Shown piece after piece: positions 1 to 7,682 of a stretch of 64,000 nt of DNA; the first letter of the stretch is position 1, and each line of letters starts with the position of its first letter. Under the pieces are notes generated by a model. It did no database searches. It was not told the origin of the DNA and was given only the letters and a program-made list of their open reading frames with translations. The DNA lies in contig DAOUEL010000002.1 in the NCBI GenBank assembly GCA_034430595.1, positions 6,626-70,625 of the forward strand. Reading direction: 5' to 3'. This DNA comes from E44-bin32 sp034430595 (GTDB taxonomy: Bacteria; Chloroflexota; Anaerolineae; Anaerolineales; E44-bin32). The position numbers were made by a program, and so were the translations under genes.

Positions 1-559
1 CACCCGGGATAATCAACCAGGTGCCAGGCTCGATCTCAGGATCCAGCGGGTTGAGCTGGTTCCCGGGCCAGGCCGAGATATCCTCCGGTTGAACACCGAA
101 GAAATCGGCCACCTTGGATAGCTCATCGCCAGGCTGCCACTGATAGTAGGTGCCATCGACCGGCAGGATGTTCAATTCCTGTCCAGGGCGAAGCAGGTGC
201 GGATCATCGTCCAGGGTTTCGAAATTTCCCCACAGGATCGTCTCAGGCTTAACATCAAATCTTTCAGCAATGGCGAAGACCGAATCGCCTGATTGTACGG
301 TGTAGCGCACGACATCCACACGCGAGCGTGCGGGTTTTAGCGTGGTAAGGTCAACAGCCCGAACCAGCGCTCCCGATTTGGGCGAGGGGTTATAACCCGG
401 GAGATCAACCTGCTCGGGATCATATCCTTCGATATTTTCATGTGTCGGGATCGGGTCGGGGATAAGCGCTGACCGCGCCAGCGAGACGTTCAAGGAAACA
501 GTCCACGCTGCTGCCAGGATAGCGAACGCTGCAAGCACAATTGGGGCTGTGCGTTTCAT
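1..559 (-). CDS. LysM-domain exported protein, C-terminus beyond window
   Basis: Reading from ATG at 559, the frame stays open to the window edge (186 codons). An N-terminal hydrophobic segment (about residues 5-28) looks like a signal peptide or anchor. A Pro-rich stretch follows. Two LysM-like modules then appear: YTVQSGDSVFAIAERF at about residue 87, and a second starting near YQWQPGDELSKVADFFG. LysM modules bind peptidoglycan, so this is an envelope protein. Such proteins often carry a C-terminal peptidase domain, but that part is outside the window. It lies 39 bp after rho on the same strand. A TAAAAT box sits 7 nt before the ATG, so it may also have its own leaderless transcript. Confidence 0.85.
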   Translation of the reverse strand, partial: MKRTAPIVLAAFAILAAAWTVSLNVSLARSALIPDPIPTHENIEGYDPEQVDLPGYNPSPKSGALVRAVDLTTLKPARSRVDVVRYTVQSGDSVFAIAERFDVKPETILWGNFETLDDDPHLLRPGQELNILPVDGTYYQWQPGDELSKVADFFGVQPEDISAWPGNQLNPLDPEIEPGTWLIIPG

Positions 560-566
560 GGGTTGA

Positions 567-572
567 ATTTTA
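567..572 (-). promoter_or_regulatory. -10 box 7 nt before the LysM gene start
   Basis: TAAAAT on the minus strand is separated from the ATG at 559 by exactly 7 nt (TCAACCC). There is no Shine-Dalgarno sequence before the ATG and no convincing -35 box. The layout matches four other genes in this window and would give a leaderless mRNA. Confidence 0.4.
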
Positions 573-598
573 CCGCGCCTGGATCCCAAGCGAGCGTG

Positions 599-1876
599 TT
601 AACCCATGTCCGCAGTCAGGGACTCGAGGAACTCGAGATTGTTCTCGGTTCGCGCCACACGCTGCAAAATCGCCTCGGTCGCAGTTGTAATATCCATTCC
701 GCCACCGTTGGGCGGATCCACCAGCTGGGCATACATGCGCCGCATCAGCCAAACGCGCTGGGTGAGATCCGGGCCAAGCAGCAGCTCTTCCCGCCGGGTG
801 GAGGAACGGTCGATATCGAAAGCCGGGAACACACGCCGCTCCTGCAGTTTGCGGGAGAGATGCAGTTCCATGTTACCGGTGCCCTTAAATTCCTCGTACA
901 CGACATCATCCATGCGCGAACCGGTATCGACCAGACAGGTGGCAATAATCGTCAGCGACCCGCCCTCTTCGATGTTGCGGGCAGCGCCGAAAAAGCGTTT
1001 CGGTGGGTAGAGCGCGGCCGGATCGATGCCGCCCGAGAGTGTCCGCCCGGAGGGCGTTACCATCAAGTTGTATGCACGTGAGAGCCGGGTAATCGAATCG
1101 AGCAAAATGGCGACATCCCGGCCGCACTCGACCAGCCGTTTGGCGCGTTCGAGCGCCATCTCAGCAGCCCGCACGTGAGAATTGACCGGCTCGTCAAAAG
1201 TGGAGGCGATCACTTCGGCATCGACCGAGCGGTCCATGTCGGTCACTTCCTCCGGCCGTTCTCCGATCAGGGCTACCATCAAGTGCACATTCGGGTAGTT
1301 GGTCGAGATCCCGTTGGCGATCTGCTTCAGTACGGTCGTCTTGCCGGCTTTCGGCGGTGAGACGATCAAGCCACGCTGACCCTTCCCGATGGGCGCCACC
1401 AGGTTGATCATGCGCGTGGCCAGGGTAAAACGATCGGTCTCGAGGTCAAAGCGCTCGAGAGGGAAGATCGGGGTCAGCTCCTCGAAGCGCGGGCGGTCTT
1501 TCGCTTCCTCGGGATCCAATCCGTTGATCGATTCCACCCGCAGCAGCCCAAAGTACTTCTCGGTGTCCTTGGGAGGGCGGATCTGGCCAATGACCATGTC
1601 GCCCGTTCGCAAACCGAAGCGCCGTATCTGGGATTGTGAAACATAGATGTCATTCCGGCCAGGGAGATAGTGATCTGCCCGCAGGAATCCCATCCCCTCG
1701 TTCATGATCTCAAGTACACCGCCGCGCAGTTCCAGGCCGCGTTTCTCTGCGTCGGCCTGCATGATACGAAGGATGAGATCCTCCTTCTTCATGCGCGTGG
1801 CGCCAGGAATATCGTATTCCTTTGAGAGGGCGCGCAAATCGGGCAGTGTCATTTCTTCAAGCTGGCCAATGTTCAT
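599..1876 (-). CDS. rho: transcription termination factor Rho
   Basis: A 425-residue RecA-type RNA helicase that ends transcription of untranslated RNA; the length is normal for Rho. Domains in order: Rho N-terminal helical domain (about 1-45), cold-shock-like RNA-binding domain (about 50-125, with GMGFLR and IYVSQSQIRRFGLRTGD), and a hexameric ATPase core (about 140-415). The Walker A is SPPKAGKTT near residue 173 and the Walker B is AILLDSITRLSRAYN near 256. GERPEEVTDM and the Q-loop GTGNMELHLSR are present. It has its own promoter about 170 nt upstream, with a hairpin in the leader. Confident assignment. Confidence 0.98.
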   Translation of the reverse strand: MNIGQLEEMTLPDLRALSKEYDIPGATRMKKEDLILRIMQADAEKRGLELRGGVLEIMNEGMGFLRADHYLPGRNDIYVSQSQIRRFGLRTGDMVIGQIRPPKDTEKYFGLLRVESINGLDPEEAKDRPRFEELTPIFPLERFDLETDRFTLATRMINLVAPIGKGQRGLIVSPPKAGKTTVLKQIANGISTNYPNVHLMVALIGERPEEVTDMDRSVDAEVIASTFDEPVNSHVRAAEMALERAKRLVECGRDVAILLDSITRLSRAYNLMVTPSGRTLSGGIDPAALYPPKRFFGAARNIEEGGSLTIIATCLVDTGSRMDDVVYEEFKGTGNMELHLSRKLQERRVFPAFDIDRSSTRREELLLGPDLTQRVWLMRRMYAQLVDPPNGGGMDITTATEAILQRVARTENNLEFLESLTADMG

Positions 1877-2013
1877 TTAAGGACTCCAAAAGAGTTGGGA
1901 TCGTTGATGTGGCTGGAGGGAAGCAGATTCAATACCTAAGCCGTCACCTTATTGTGGTCACAAGACGGAAGTTGACTAATGATCGATGCTGATTCAGGAT
2001 CGATTGCTGGGGG

Positions 2014-2031
2014 GGCCGCTTTCCAGCGGCC
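2014..2031 (-). other. hairpin in the rho leader
   Basis: A perfect 6-bp stem (GGCCGC/GCGGCC) with a 6-nt loop. It begins about 12 nt after the predicted start site of the rho transcript and is followed on the transcribed strand by a run of C, not T. It is therefore not a classical terminator. It could be an mRNA-stabilising or regulatory structure. Confidence 0.5.
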
Positions 2032-2049
2032 TTGTCTCTGAACGCTGGC

Positions 2050-2078
2050 ATTATAGCATGCGGGGTGAGCAGATGCAA
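2050..2078 (-). promoter_or_regulatory. promoter of rho
   Basis: On the minus strand, TTGCAT (-35, 2073-2078) and a perfect TATAAT (-10, 2050-2055) are 17 bp apart. The predicted start near 2043 gives a 5' leader of about 167 nt. The promoter lies just after the stop of the preceding gene at 2093. Confidence 0.75.
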
Positions 2079-2092
2079 GCCAAACCCTGTTC

Positions 2093-2989
2093 CTAGCGCT
2101 CACCCTTGATTTTCTTGGCCCGTATCAACCTCCGCCCCCGATCGATCAGAAGCAGGTTGAGCAATGCAGCCCAAATTGACATCAAGCTCGCTCCCAGTCC
2201 AAGGATCCAGGCGGCGGTAGGCAGTTTTGCCTGCAGGCCGGCGAGCTGGTCGGACGCCTGAACCAGTTTTTCTACTGCCCGGGACAGCTCTGATCGGAAA
2301 TCTGACAGACCACTTCCAGTCCGCTCCAGGCTGCGATCTAATCCCTGGAGGTCTGTCTGCAGCCCGCCGGTGGTCTCGGAGAAGGCATGCAGATCGGTTT
2401 CCAATGTCACCAGGGTCGGCCGTAATGGGGCGAGGCCATCTGCAGCCTGGAGCAGCGATGCATCAAGCGGCTGCTCGGGATCATAGTCCGGGCCACCCAG
2501 GAATGGAATACGGGTGAGCAAACGGAGCAGACGGTCAATCGCCGCCGCTCCGTCGCTTGCATAGCGGAGGGAGGCTTCTGTCTCTTCCAGCGTAGTATCC
2601 AATGGGCCAGTGAGGAATTCGGCCAGGTCATCCATGAGAACTCGAGCTGAATCGAGGCTCTCATCAATCGAGGAAGACAATTCGTGCGCTTGCTGCAGGC
2701 TATTGTCAACTCGTTCGAAAATTGGCAGCTGACCTTCGAGCGTCTCGCTAGCTCCCCGCAATGAGCCGGACATGGCCTGAAGCTCATCGGCAGTGGTTTT
2801 GGCAAGCCACTTCAAGCCTGGCGGAATCGATACCAGCAGGATCAGGCTGAACACAACTCCGGTCCAGCCAAAGATCAACATCAAGCGTCCGGTGAATGCC
2901 GTAAGCCTGTCTTGTGCTCTGGAACGCCAGGGGGTGCCTGGGTCTGGATTCGTCTGGTCACCACTCACATCCGGATTCATGTTAGCCAT
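2093..2989 (-). CDS. membrane protein with two TM helices and a central coiled coil
   Basis: I do not recognise a named family. The 298-residue product (from ATG 2989) has a short charged N-terminus, a TM helix (around IFGWTGVVFSLILLVSI), and about 190 residues of heptad-like, Ser/Leu/Glu-rich sequence that should form a coiled coil. A second TM helix (ILGLGASLMSIWAALLNLLL) and a Lys/Arg-rich tail follow. The start was chosen because this ATG overlaps the glpX stop by 8 bp (translational coupling). A start at 3010 is also open, and another ATG lies at 2980. It is the last gene of the frr-uppS-cdsA-glpX run, and rho has its own promoter behind it. A role in envelope organisation is a guess. 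Confidence 0.75.
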   Translation of the reverse strand: MANMNPDVSGDQTNPDPGTPWRSRAQDRLTAFTGRLMLIFGWTGVVFSLILLVSIPPGLKWLAKTTADELQAMSGSLRGASETLEGQLPIFERVDNSLQQAHELSSSIDESLDSARVLMDDLAEFLTGPLDTTLEETEASLRYASDGAAAIDRLLRLLTRIPFLGGPDYDPEQPLDASLLQAADGLAPLRPTLVTLETDLHAFSETTGGLQTDLQGLDRSLERTGSGLSDFRSELSRAVEKLVQASDQLAGLQAKLPTAAWILGLGASLMSIWAALLNLLLIDRGRRLIRAKKIKGER

Positions 2990-3977
2990 TACGGTCGTAG
3001 GGGATCTCACTGACCGCCATCAGTTTTTCCCAGCGATGGGTGGCGATGATTTCGCGCACGGTTCCGGTGCGGCCACGCATCACCAGGCTGTGCGTCCGGG
3101 CTCCTGAGCCAAAGTACTTCACGCCTTGCAGCAGTTCTCCGTCGGTGATCCCGGTCAACGCGAAGAATACATCATCCGTCTTCACCAGGTCATCGATCTC
3201 GAGCACCTTCTCCAGGTCGTAGCCCTGCTCGCGTGCCAGCCGGGCTTCTTCGTCATTGCGCGGCCAGAGCCGGCCTTGAATCTCGCCCCCCATACAGCGC
3301 AGCGCACAGGCTGCAAGTACGCCCTCCGGAGTCCCACCGATCCCAACCAGCAAGTCGATTCCGGCATCCGCGTGGGCAGTCATGATTGCACCAGCCACAT
3401 CACCGTCACTGATCAAGCGGATGCGAGCCCCGGTCTCACGGACTTTCTGAATAAGTTCCTGGTGCCGGGGGCGCTCGAGAATGACGACCGTCAGGTCATC
3501 GACATCGGCGCCTTTCGCCCGGGCAATCGCTTTCAAGTTGACATCGACCGGTGCGTCAAGATCGATATGCCCCTTAGCCTGCGGTCCAACCGCGATCTTA
3601 TACATATATACAATCGGTCCCGGGTTGAACATCGTGCCAGATTCTGCCAGGGCAACCGTGGCAACTGAGTTCGCCCTGCCTTCGGCGAGCAGTGTGGTAC
3701 CTTCAACCGGATCGACGGCGATGTCGACTTTTGGCCCTTTGCCGTTCCCGAGCTTCTCACCGTTGAACAGCATCGGCGCTTCATCCTTCTCACCCTCACC
3801 GATCACGATGACACCGTCGATATCGAGCGAATTCAATACCAGACGCATCCCATCAACGGCGGCCTGGTCCCCGGCCTCCTTCTGACCCCGGCCCATCCAG
3901 CGCCCGGCCCCAAGTGCACCGGCCTCCGTCACCCGCACCAGGTCGAGCGCCAGATTGCGGGAAGGTTTTTCCGTCAT
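2982..3977 (-). CDS. glpX: class II fructose-1,6-bisphosphatase
   Basis: Hydrolyses fructose-1,6-bisphosphate to fructose-6-phosphate in gluconeogenesis (cytosolic, metal dependent). The 331 residues match the GlpX family length. Landmarks are the N-terminal ALDLVRVTEAGALGAGRW, the metal-site segments VIGEGEKDEAPML and DPVEGTTLLAEGRANS, then VVILERPRH and GIGGTPEGVLAACAL. Class II enzymes may also act on sedoheptulose-1,7-bisphosphate, which sequence alone cannot settle. It follows cdsA after 24 bp and overlaps the next gene. Confidence 0.97.
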   Translation of the reverse strand: MTEKPSRNLALDLVRVTEAGALGAGRWMGRGQKEAGDQAAVDGMRLVLNSLDIDGVIVIGEGEKDEAPMLFNGEKLGNGKGPKVDIAVDPVEGTTLLAEGRANSVATVALAESGTMFNPGPIVYMYKIAVGPQAKGHIDLDAPVDVNLKAIARAKGADVDDLTVVILERPRHQELIQKVRETGARIRLISDGDVAGAIMTAHADAGIDLLVGIGGTPEGVLAACALRCMGGEIQGRLWPRNDEEARLAREQGYDLEKVLEIDDLVKTDDVFFALTGITDGELLQGVKYFGSGARTHSLVMRGRTGTVREIIATHRWEKLMAVSEIPYDRNG

Positions 3978-4001
3978 CGCTTTATTCCTCCATCCGTAGC
4001 T

Positions 4002-4826
4002 TTAAATAATTCCAAGCAGTAATCGAACCGTCAAGTAACCAATCACGCTGGCCCAGAGCCAGGAGTCGATCCGATCCAGCGCGCCGCCGTGCCCTGGAAG
4101 CAACCGCCCGGTATCCTTGATCCCGAGCTGACGCTTGAACATGCTGATCCCGAGATCACCAATCGGTGCCAGCGTCCCGATAACGAGTCCGAGCAGCAGG
4201 CCGCGTCCCGGATTTATGCTCGAGCTGGTGCCCGCTCCAATTTGCCACAGCAAAGTTAACGCCCAGGAGCCAAGCGCGCCGCCAAGAATTCCGGCCAGGT
4301 ACCCTTCAACTGATTTCTTCGGGCTTAAGCGGGGTGCCAGGCGATGTCGACCAAAGCGGTGGCCGGCAAGATAGGCTGCGCTGTCTGCTATCCAGACCGC
4401 CGGCAGTGCGGTCATAAACCACCACAGTCCATCGTCCATCCCCCGCAGCGAGATAAAGTAAGCTCCGATCCAGCCAACATACACCAACCCGGTTAAGGTC
4501 AGCGCGAAATCGGTCCCGGCCAGCGTGGCCCCCCTTTCGTAATCCAGCGTGTGCCAGGCCATTGCCAGCAGGATCAATATCGCCAGCAGGGTAGCGTCAA
4601 ACCTGAAACCCCACAGGAAACGGGAGAGCGAGATTGCAGCTACGCCTGCCACCAGCAATGGCAGCGACGGGCGTTGGCCGGCGTGACGGAATATCAACCC
4701 GAATTCAACCACTGCCAGGCAAAGAACCAGTGTGACACCCAGCCCAAACAGCCAGCCGCCGTCCGCGATCACCCAGGCGATGACCGGCAGGAGCAGCAGC
4801 GCAATGGCTACCCGTTCGCGCAGCAT
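4002..4826 (-). CDS. cdsA: phosphatidate cytidylyltransferase
   Basis: Makes CDP-diacylglycerol from phosphatidic acid and CTP, the branch point of phospholipid synthesis, in the cytoplasmic membrane. The product is 274 residues with about seven or eight hydrophobic segments. The family signature is at the C-terminus: SPKKSVEGYLAGILGG, then GDLGISMFKRQLGIKDTG and LLPGHGGALDRIDS. I chose ATG 4826 (MLRERVAIALLLLPV) because it begins one base after the uppS stop. The longer in-frame extension would run deep into uppS. The uppS-cdsA pairing is common in bacteria. Confidence 0.96.
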   Translation of the reverse strand: MLRERVAIALLLLPVIAWVIADGGWLFGLGVTLVLCLAVVEFGLIFRHAGQRPSLPLLVAGVAAISLSRFLWGFRFDATLLAILILLAMAWHTLDYERGATLAGTDFALTLTGLVYVGWIGAYFISLRGMDDGLWWFMTALPAVWIADSAAYLAGHRFGRHRLAPRLSPKKSVEGYLAGILGGALGSWALTLLWQIGAGTSSSINPGRGLLLGLVIGTLAPIGDLGISMFKRQLGIKDTGRLLPGHGGALDRIDSWLWASVIGYLTVRLLLGII

Positions 4827-4827
4827 A

Positions 4828-5565
4828 TTAACGGGTGGAAACGCGGTCGGATATCTGACCGTAGCGGCGTTCTCTGTTGGAAAATTCATGCAGTGCCGCG
4901 AGCAGCTCTTCTGGGCCAAAATCAGGCCAGAATGTGGATGTTAAATACCATTCGGAGTACGCCCCCTGCCAGATCAGAAAATTGCTGACCCGCATTTCTC
5001 CCGAGGTGCGGATGATCAGGTCAGGGTCAGGACACCCTACAGTGTAGAGATGATCCTCGATCGCTTCTTCAGTCACTTCCTCGGGCTTTGTCCCCTCTTT
5101 GATCAGCTCGCGAACCGCATGGACCAGTTCATCCCGTCCCCCATAATTCCAGGCGACGTTTAAAACCAGGTTTTTATTGTTCTTTGTAAGTTCGATCGCA
5201 GCATGCACTTTCTCCTGCAGCCGGGGGCTCAATCGCTCAAGCCGACCGATGTGCCGCAGCTGGACGCCGTTCTTGTGCAGTTCGGCAAGCTCGCGATCGA
5301 TGACCTCCTCCAGAATGCCGAGTAGGCCGCGCACCTCTTCCTGGGGACGCTGCCAGTTTTCAGTCGAGAACGCATAAATGGTTAAGTATTGAATGCCATA
5401 TTCAACCGCGGCTTCAAGCACACGCCGCAGATTATCCACTCCAGCTCGGTGGCCGGCCAGGCGTGGCAGACCCCGAGCGCGAGCCCAGCGTCCGTTTCCA
5501 TCCATAATGATGGCCACATGGACCGGGATATTATCGGGTAGGTTTTTCGATTCTGAATTTGACAT
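4828..5565 (-). CDS. uppS: undecaprenyl diphosphate synthase (isoprenyl transferase)
   Basis: A cis-prenyltransferase that elongates farnesyl diphosphate with isopentenyl diphosphate to make the C55 carrier lipid for cell-wall synthesis. The 245 residues match the family. The signature is VAIIMDGNGRWARARGLPR, with the metal-binding Asp in MDGNGRW. The conserved YLTIYAFSTENWQRP and the C-terminal PDPDLIIRTSGEMRVSNF are both present. ATG 5565 (MSNSESKNLPDN) was chosen; a longer frame to 5643 would overlap frr. It starts 19 bp after the frr stop. Confidence 0.97.
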   Translation of the reverse strand: MSNSESKNLPDNIPVHVAIIMDGNGRWARARGLPRLAGHRAGVDNLRRVLEAAVEYGIQYLTIYAFSTENWQRPQEEVRGLLGILEEVIDRELAELHKNGVQLRHIGRLERLSPRLQEKVHAAIELTKNNKNLVLNVAWNYGGRDELVHAVRELIKEGTKPEEVTEEAIEDHLYTVGCPDPDLIIRTSGEMRVSNFLIWQGAYSEWYLTSTFWPDFGPEELLAALHEFSNRERRYGQISDRVSTR

Positions 5566-5584
5566 AGGTTTTAGGAATAGGGGG

Positions 5585-6142
5585 TCAGACTTCCATGACC
5601 TCGTTTTCCTTACGCTCGGCGATTTCATTGATCTCGTCGACATAGCGATCGGTCAACTTCTGCAGGTCTTCTTCCCCGCGCTTCAATTCGTCTTCGGAAA
5701 TGAGTTTTTCGCGCTCGAACTCGCGCATGTCGTTTTGGGTGTCACGCCGTACGTTGCGTACAGCGACCCGGGCTTCCTCTGCCCGGCTGCGGACGACCCG
5801 CACCAGCTCATGCCGACGTTCTTCCGTCAAAGGTGGGATGTTGAGGCGGATGATCTTCCCATCATTGCCGGGAGTCAGACCAAGGTCGGAGGTCATGATG
5901 GCACGCTCGATGTCCTTGATACTGGCTGGATCGAATGGCCTGATGGTGAGCATGCGCGGCTCGGGGGCTGAGATTGTCGCCAACTGGATAAGCGGGGTCG
6001 GTGTGCCGTAATACTCGACCTCCAGCCTCTCCACCAGTGCTGGCGAGGCTCGGCCGGTACGAATGGAGGCCAGGTCATCTTCCAACACGTGAATTGCGCC
6101 GCGCATTCGATTTTCAGCTTCAACTAGGGCATCCTTGACCAT
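5585..6142 (-). CDS. frr: ribosome recycling factor
   Basis: Works with EF-G to split the post-termination ribosome. The 185 residues form the usual tRNA-shaped protein: a three-helix bundle with an inserted beta domain. Landmarks are the N-terminal DIRTGRASPALVE-type segment (SIRTGRASPALVERL), VEYYGTPTPLIQLA, NIPPLTEERRHELV, and the Glu/Lys-rich C-terminal helix. ATG 6142 is preceded by GAGGAG. It sits 150 bp after pyrH in the classic rpsB-tsf-pyrH-frr order. Confidence 0.98.
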   Translation of the reverse strand: MVKDALVEAENRMRGAIHVLEDDLASIRTGRASPALVERLEVEYYGTPTPLIQLATISAPEPRMLTIRPFDPASIKDIERAIMTSDLGLTPGNDGKIIRLNIPPLTEERRHELVRVVRSRAEEARVAVRNVRRDTQNDMREFEREKLISEDELKRGEEDLQKLTDRYVDEINEIAERKENEVMEV

Positions 6143-6292
6143 TCTGCAACTCCTCAGACAGGTGCTGAAGCTCTCAGAATCACCCTTATAGGATAATTCA
6201 AAATGGGATATTTTGCGACGAGGCCGTTTGCACCAAGCGGATGAACACCGCTCTCGTGGTCGTAATAGATACGATTTGTGGAGCGCTCTTAC

Positions 6293-7009
6293 TTATTCGC
6301 TGATCGTCGTACCGACCTGTTCGCCCATCACCGCCCTGGTCAGGCTGCCTTCCTGCCACATGTTCAGCACGAGAATTGGCAGTTGATTGTCCATGCAGAG
6401 AGAAATGGCAGTGCTGTCCATGACCTCCAGCCTACGGTTGAGCGCGTCGATGTAGCGCAGGTAATCAAAGCGTTTGGCATCGGGGTTTTTCTCGGGGTCG
6501 GAGTCGTACACTCCATCAACCTTCGTTGCCTTGATAACGATATCGGCGTCGATCTCCATCGCACGCAGCGCAGCTGCTGTATCAGTAGAAAAATATGGAT
6601 TCCCGGTTCCCCCACCGAGAATGACCACCCGGTCTTTCTCAAGGTGACGGATCGCCCGGCGCCGGATGTAGGGTTCAGCCACAGCCCGCATCTCGACCGC
6701 TGACATGACGCGCGTAACCGCACCAATTCGCTCGAGGGCATCCATCAGGGCCAACGCGTTAATGACCGTTCCAAGCATGCCCATGTAATCCGCCGTGGCG
6801 CGCTCCATGCCGCGTTCGATCCCCTCCCGGCCACGCCACAAGTTACCAGCGCCGATGACGATCGCGACCTGCACGCCCAGCGAGCGGACTCGGACGACGG
6901 TCTCGGCAACTTCCTCAGCCCGATCGGGATTGATGCCAAAGCCGCTCTTCCCGGCCAGAGCCTCGCCGCCTAATTTGAGCAAGATACGTTTGTAAATCGG
7001 TCCCGCCAT
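6293..7009 (-). CDS. pyrH: uridylate kinase (UMP kinase)
   Basis: Phosphorylates UMP to UDP; it belongs to the amino-acid-kinase fold and is a hexameric bacterial type. The 238 residues are normal. The N-terminal phosphate loop is ILLKLGGEALAG. VAIVIGAGNLWRGREG, ADYMGMLGTVINALAL and the ATP-site GGGTGNPYFSTDTAAALRA follow. The start is ATG 7009 with GAGGAC upstream. Only 34 nt separate this start from the terminator-like hairpin behind tsf, so expression depends on read-through or on a promoter inside tsf. Confidence 0.97.
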   Translation of the reverse strand: MAGPIYKRILLKLGGEALAGKSGFGINPDRAEEVAETVVRVRSLGVQVAIVIGAGNLWRGREGIERGMERATADYMGMLGTVINALALMDALERIGAVTRVMSAVEMRAVAEPYIRRRAIRHLEKDRVVILGGGTGNPYFSTDTAAALRAMEIDADIVIKATKVDGVYDSDPEKNPDAKRFDYLRYIDALNRRLEVMDSTAISLCMDNQLPILVLNMWQEGSLTRAVMGEQVGTTISE

Positions 7010-7043
7010 AGTGTCCTCGCCACCCCGAGTCTAGCCGCGATAA

Positions 7044-7071
7044 GAAAAACGGGCCAACTCGTCGTTGGCCC
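7044..7071 (-). terminator. intrinsic terminator after tsf
   Basis: On the minus strand an 8-bp perfect stem (GCC-rich, GGGCCAAC/GTTGGCCC) with a 5-nt loop is followed by TTTTT. It begins 7 nt past the tsf stop. It probably reduces rather than abolishes transcription into pyrH. Confidence 0.8.
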
Positions 7072-7077
7072 GCATGT

Positions 7078-7680
7078 TCACTCCAGCTCTTCGCCGACTT
7101 CCCAGCGCTCAAAACGCCGGATGACGACATTTTCGCCGGTACTGGCGATCGTCTCCTTGAGCAGTTCTTCGACGGTCTTTGCCTCATCCCGGATATACGT
7201 CTGACGAAGCAGGACGGTTTCATCGAGGAACTTTTGCAGGCGCCCGTCAACGATCCGATCGAGCACGTTCTCGGGTTTGCCCTCGTTCTCGGCGAACTTG
7301 AGGGCGATCTCACGTTCACGCGTGATCACGTCCTGCGGGACATCATCCTCGGAAACCCACATCGGGGAACTGGCTGCGATCTGCAAGGCAACTTCATGCG
7401 CAAACTCACGGAACCCATCGGTCCGGGCTACGAAATCGGTCTCACAGTTCACTTCGACCATGACACCAACCCGGCCACCACCGTGGCTGTAGAGATCGAG
7501 CATGCCGTTGCGGGCTTCGCGATCGGCACGCTTGGCTGCGGCGGACAGGCCCTTCTCGCGCAGAAGTTTAATCGCCTGTTCCATGTCGCCGCCGGTTTCT
7601 TCGAGCGCCTTTCTGCAATCGAGGACGCCGGCTCCCGTTTGATCGCGTAGTTCCTTAATTTCCTCGGTTGACACACCCAT
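7078..7680 (-). CDS. tsf: translation elongation factor Ts
   Basis: Guanine-nucleotide exchange factor for EF-Tu. At 200 residues it is of the short bacterial type (one subdomain smaller than in E. coli). The N-terminal UBA-like domain carries ELRDQTGAGVLDCRKALEE. The core motifs GVMVEVNCETDFVART and VALQIAA are present. ATG 7680 lies 2 nt behind the rpsB stop, so the two genes are translated as a pair. A terminator follows the gene. Confidence 0.98.
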   Translation of the reverse strand: MGVSTEEIKELRDQTGAGVLDCRKALEETGGDMEQAIKLLREKGLSAAAKRADREARNGMLDLYSHGGGRVGVMVEVNCETDFVARTDGFREFAHEVALQIAASSPMWVSEDDVPQDVITREREIALKFAENEGKPENVLDRIVDGRLQKFLDETVLLRQTYIRDEAKTVEELLKETIASTGENVVIRRFERWEVGEELE

Positions 7681-7682
7681 GC

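Noticed and set aside
599..1127. Several plus-strand and alternate-frame readings over rho, and similar ones over rpsB, groEL and nuo genes
   Set aside because: They are shadows of strongly conserved genes, with Arg/Ser-rich translations and no domain.
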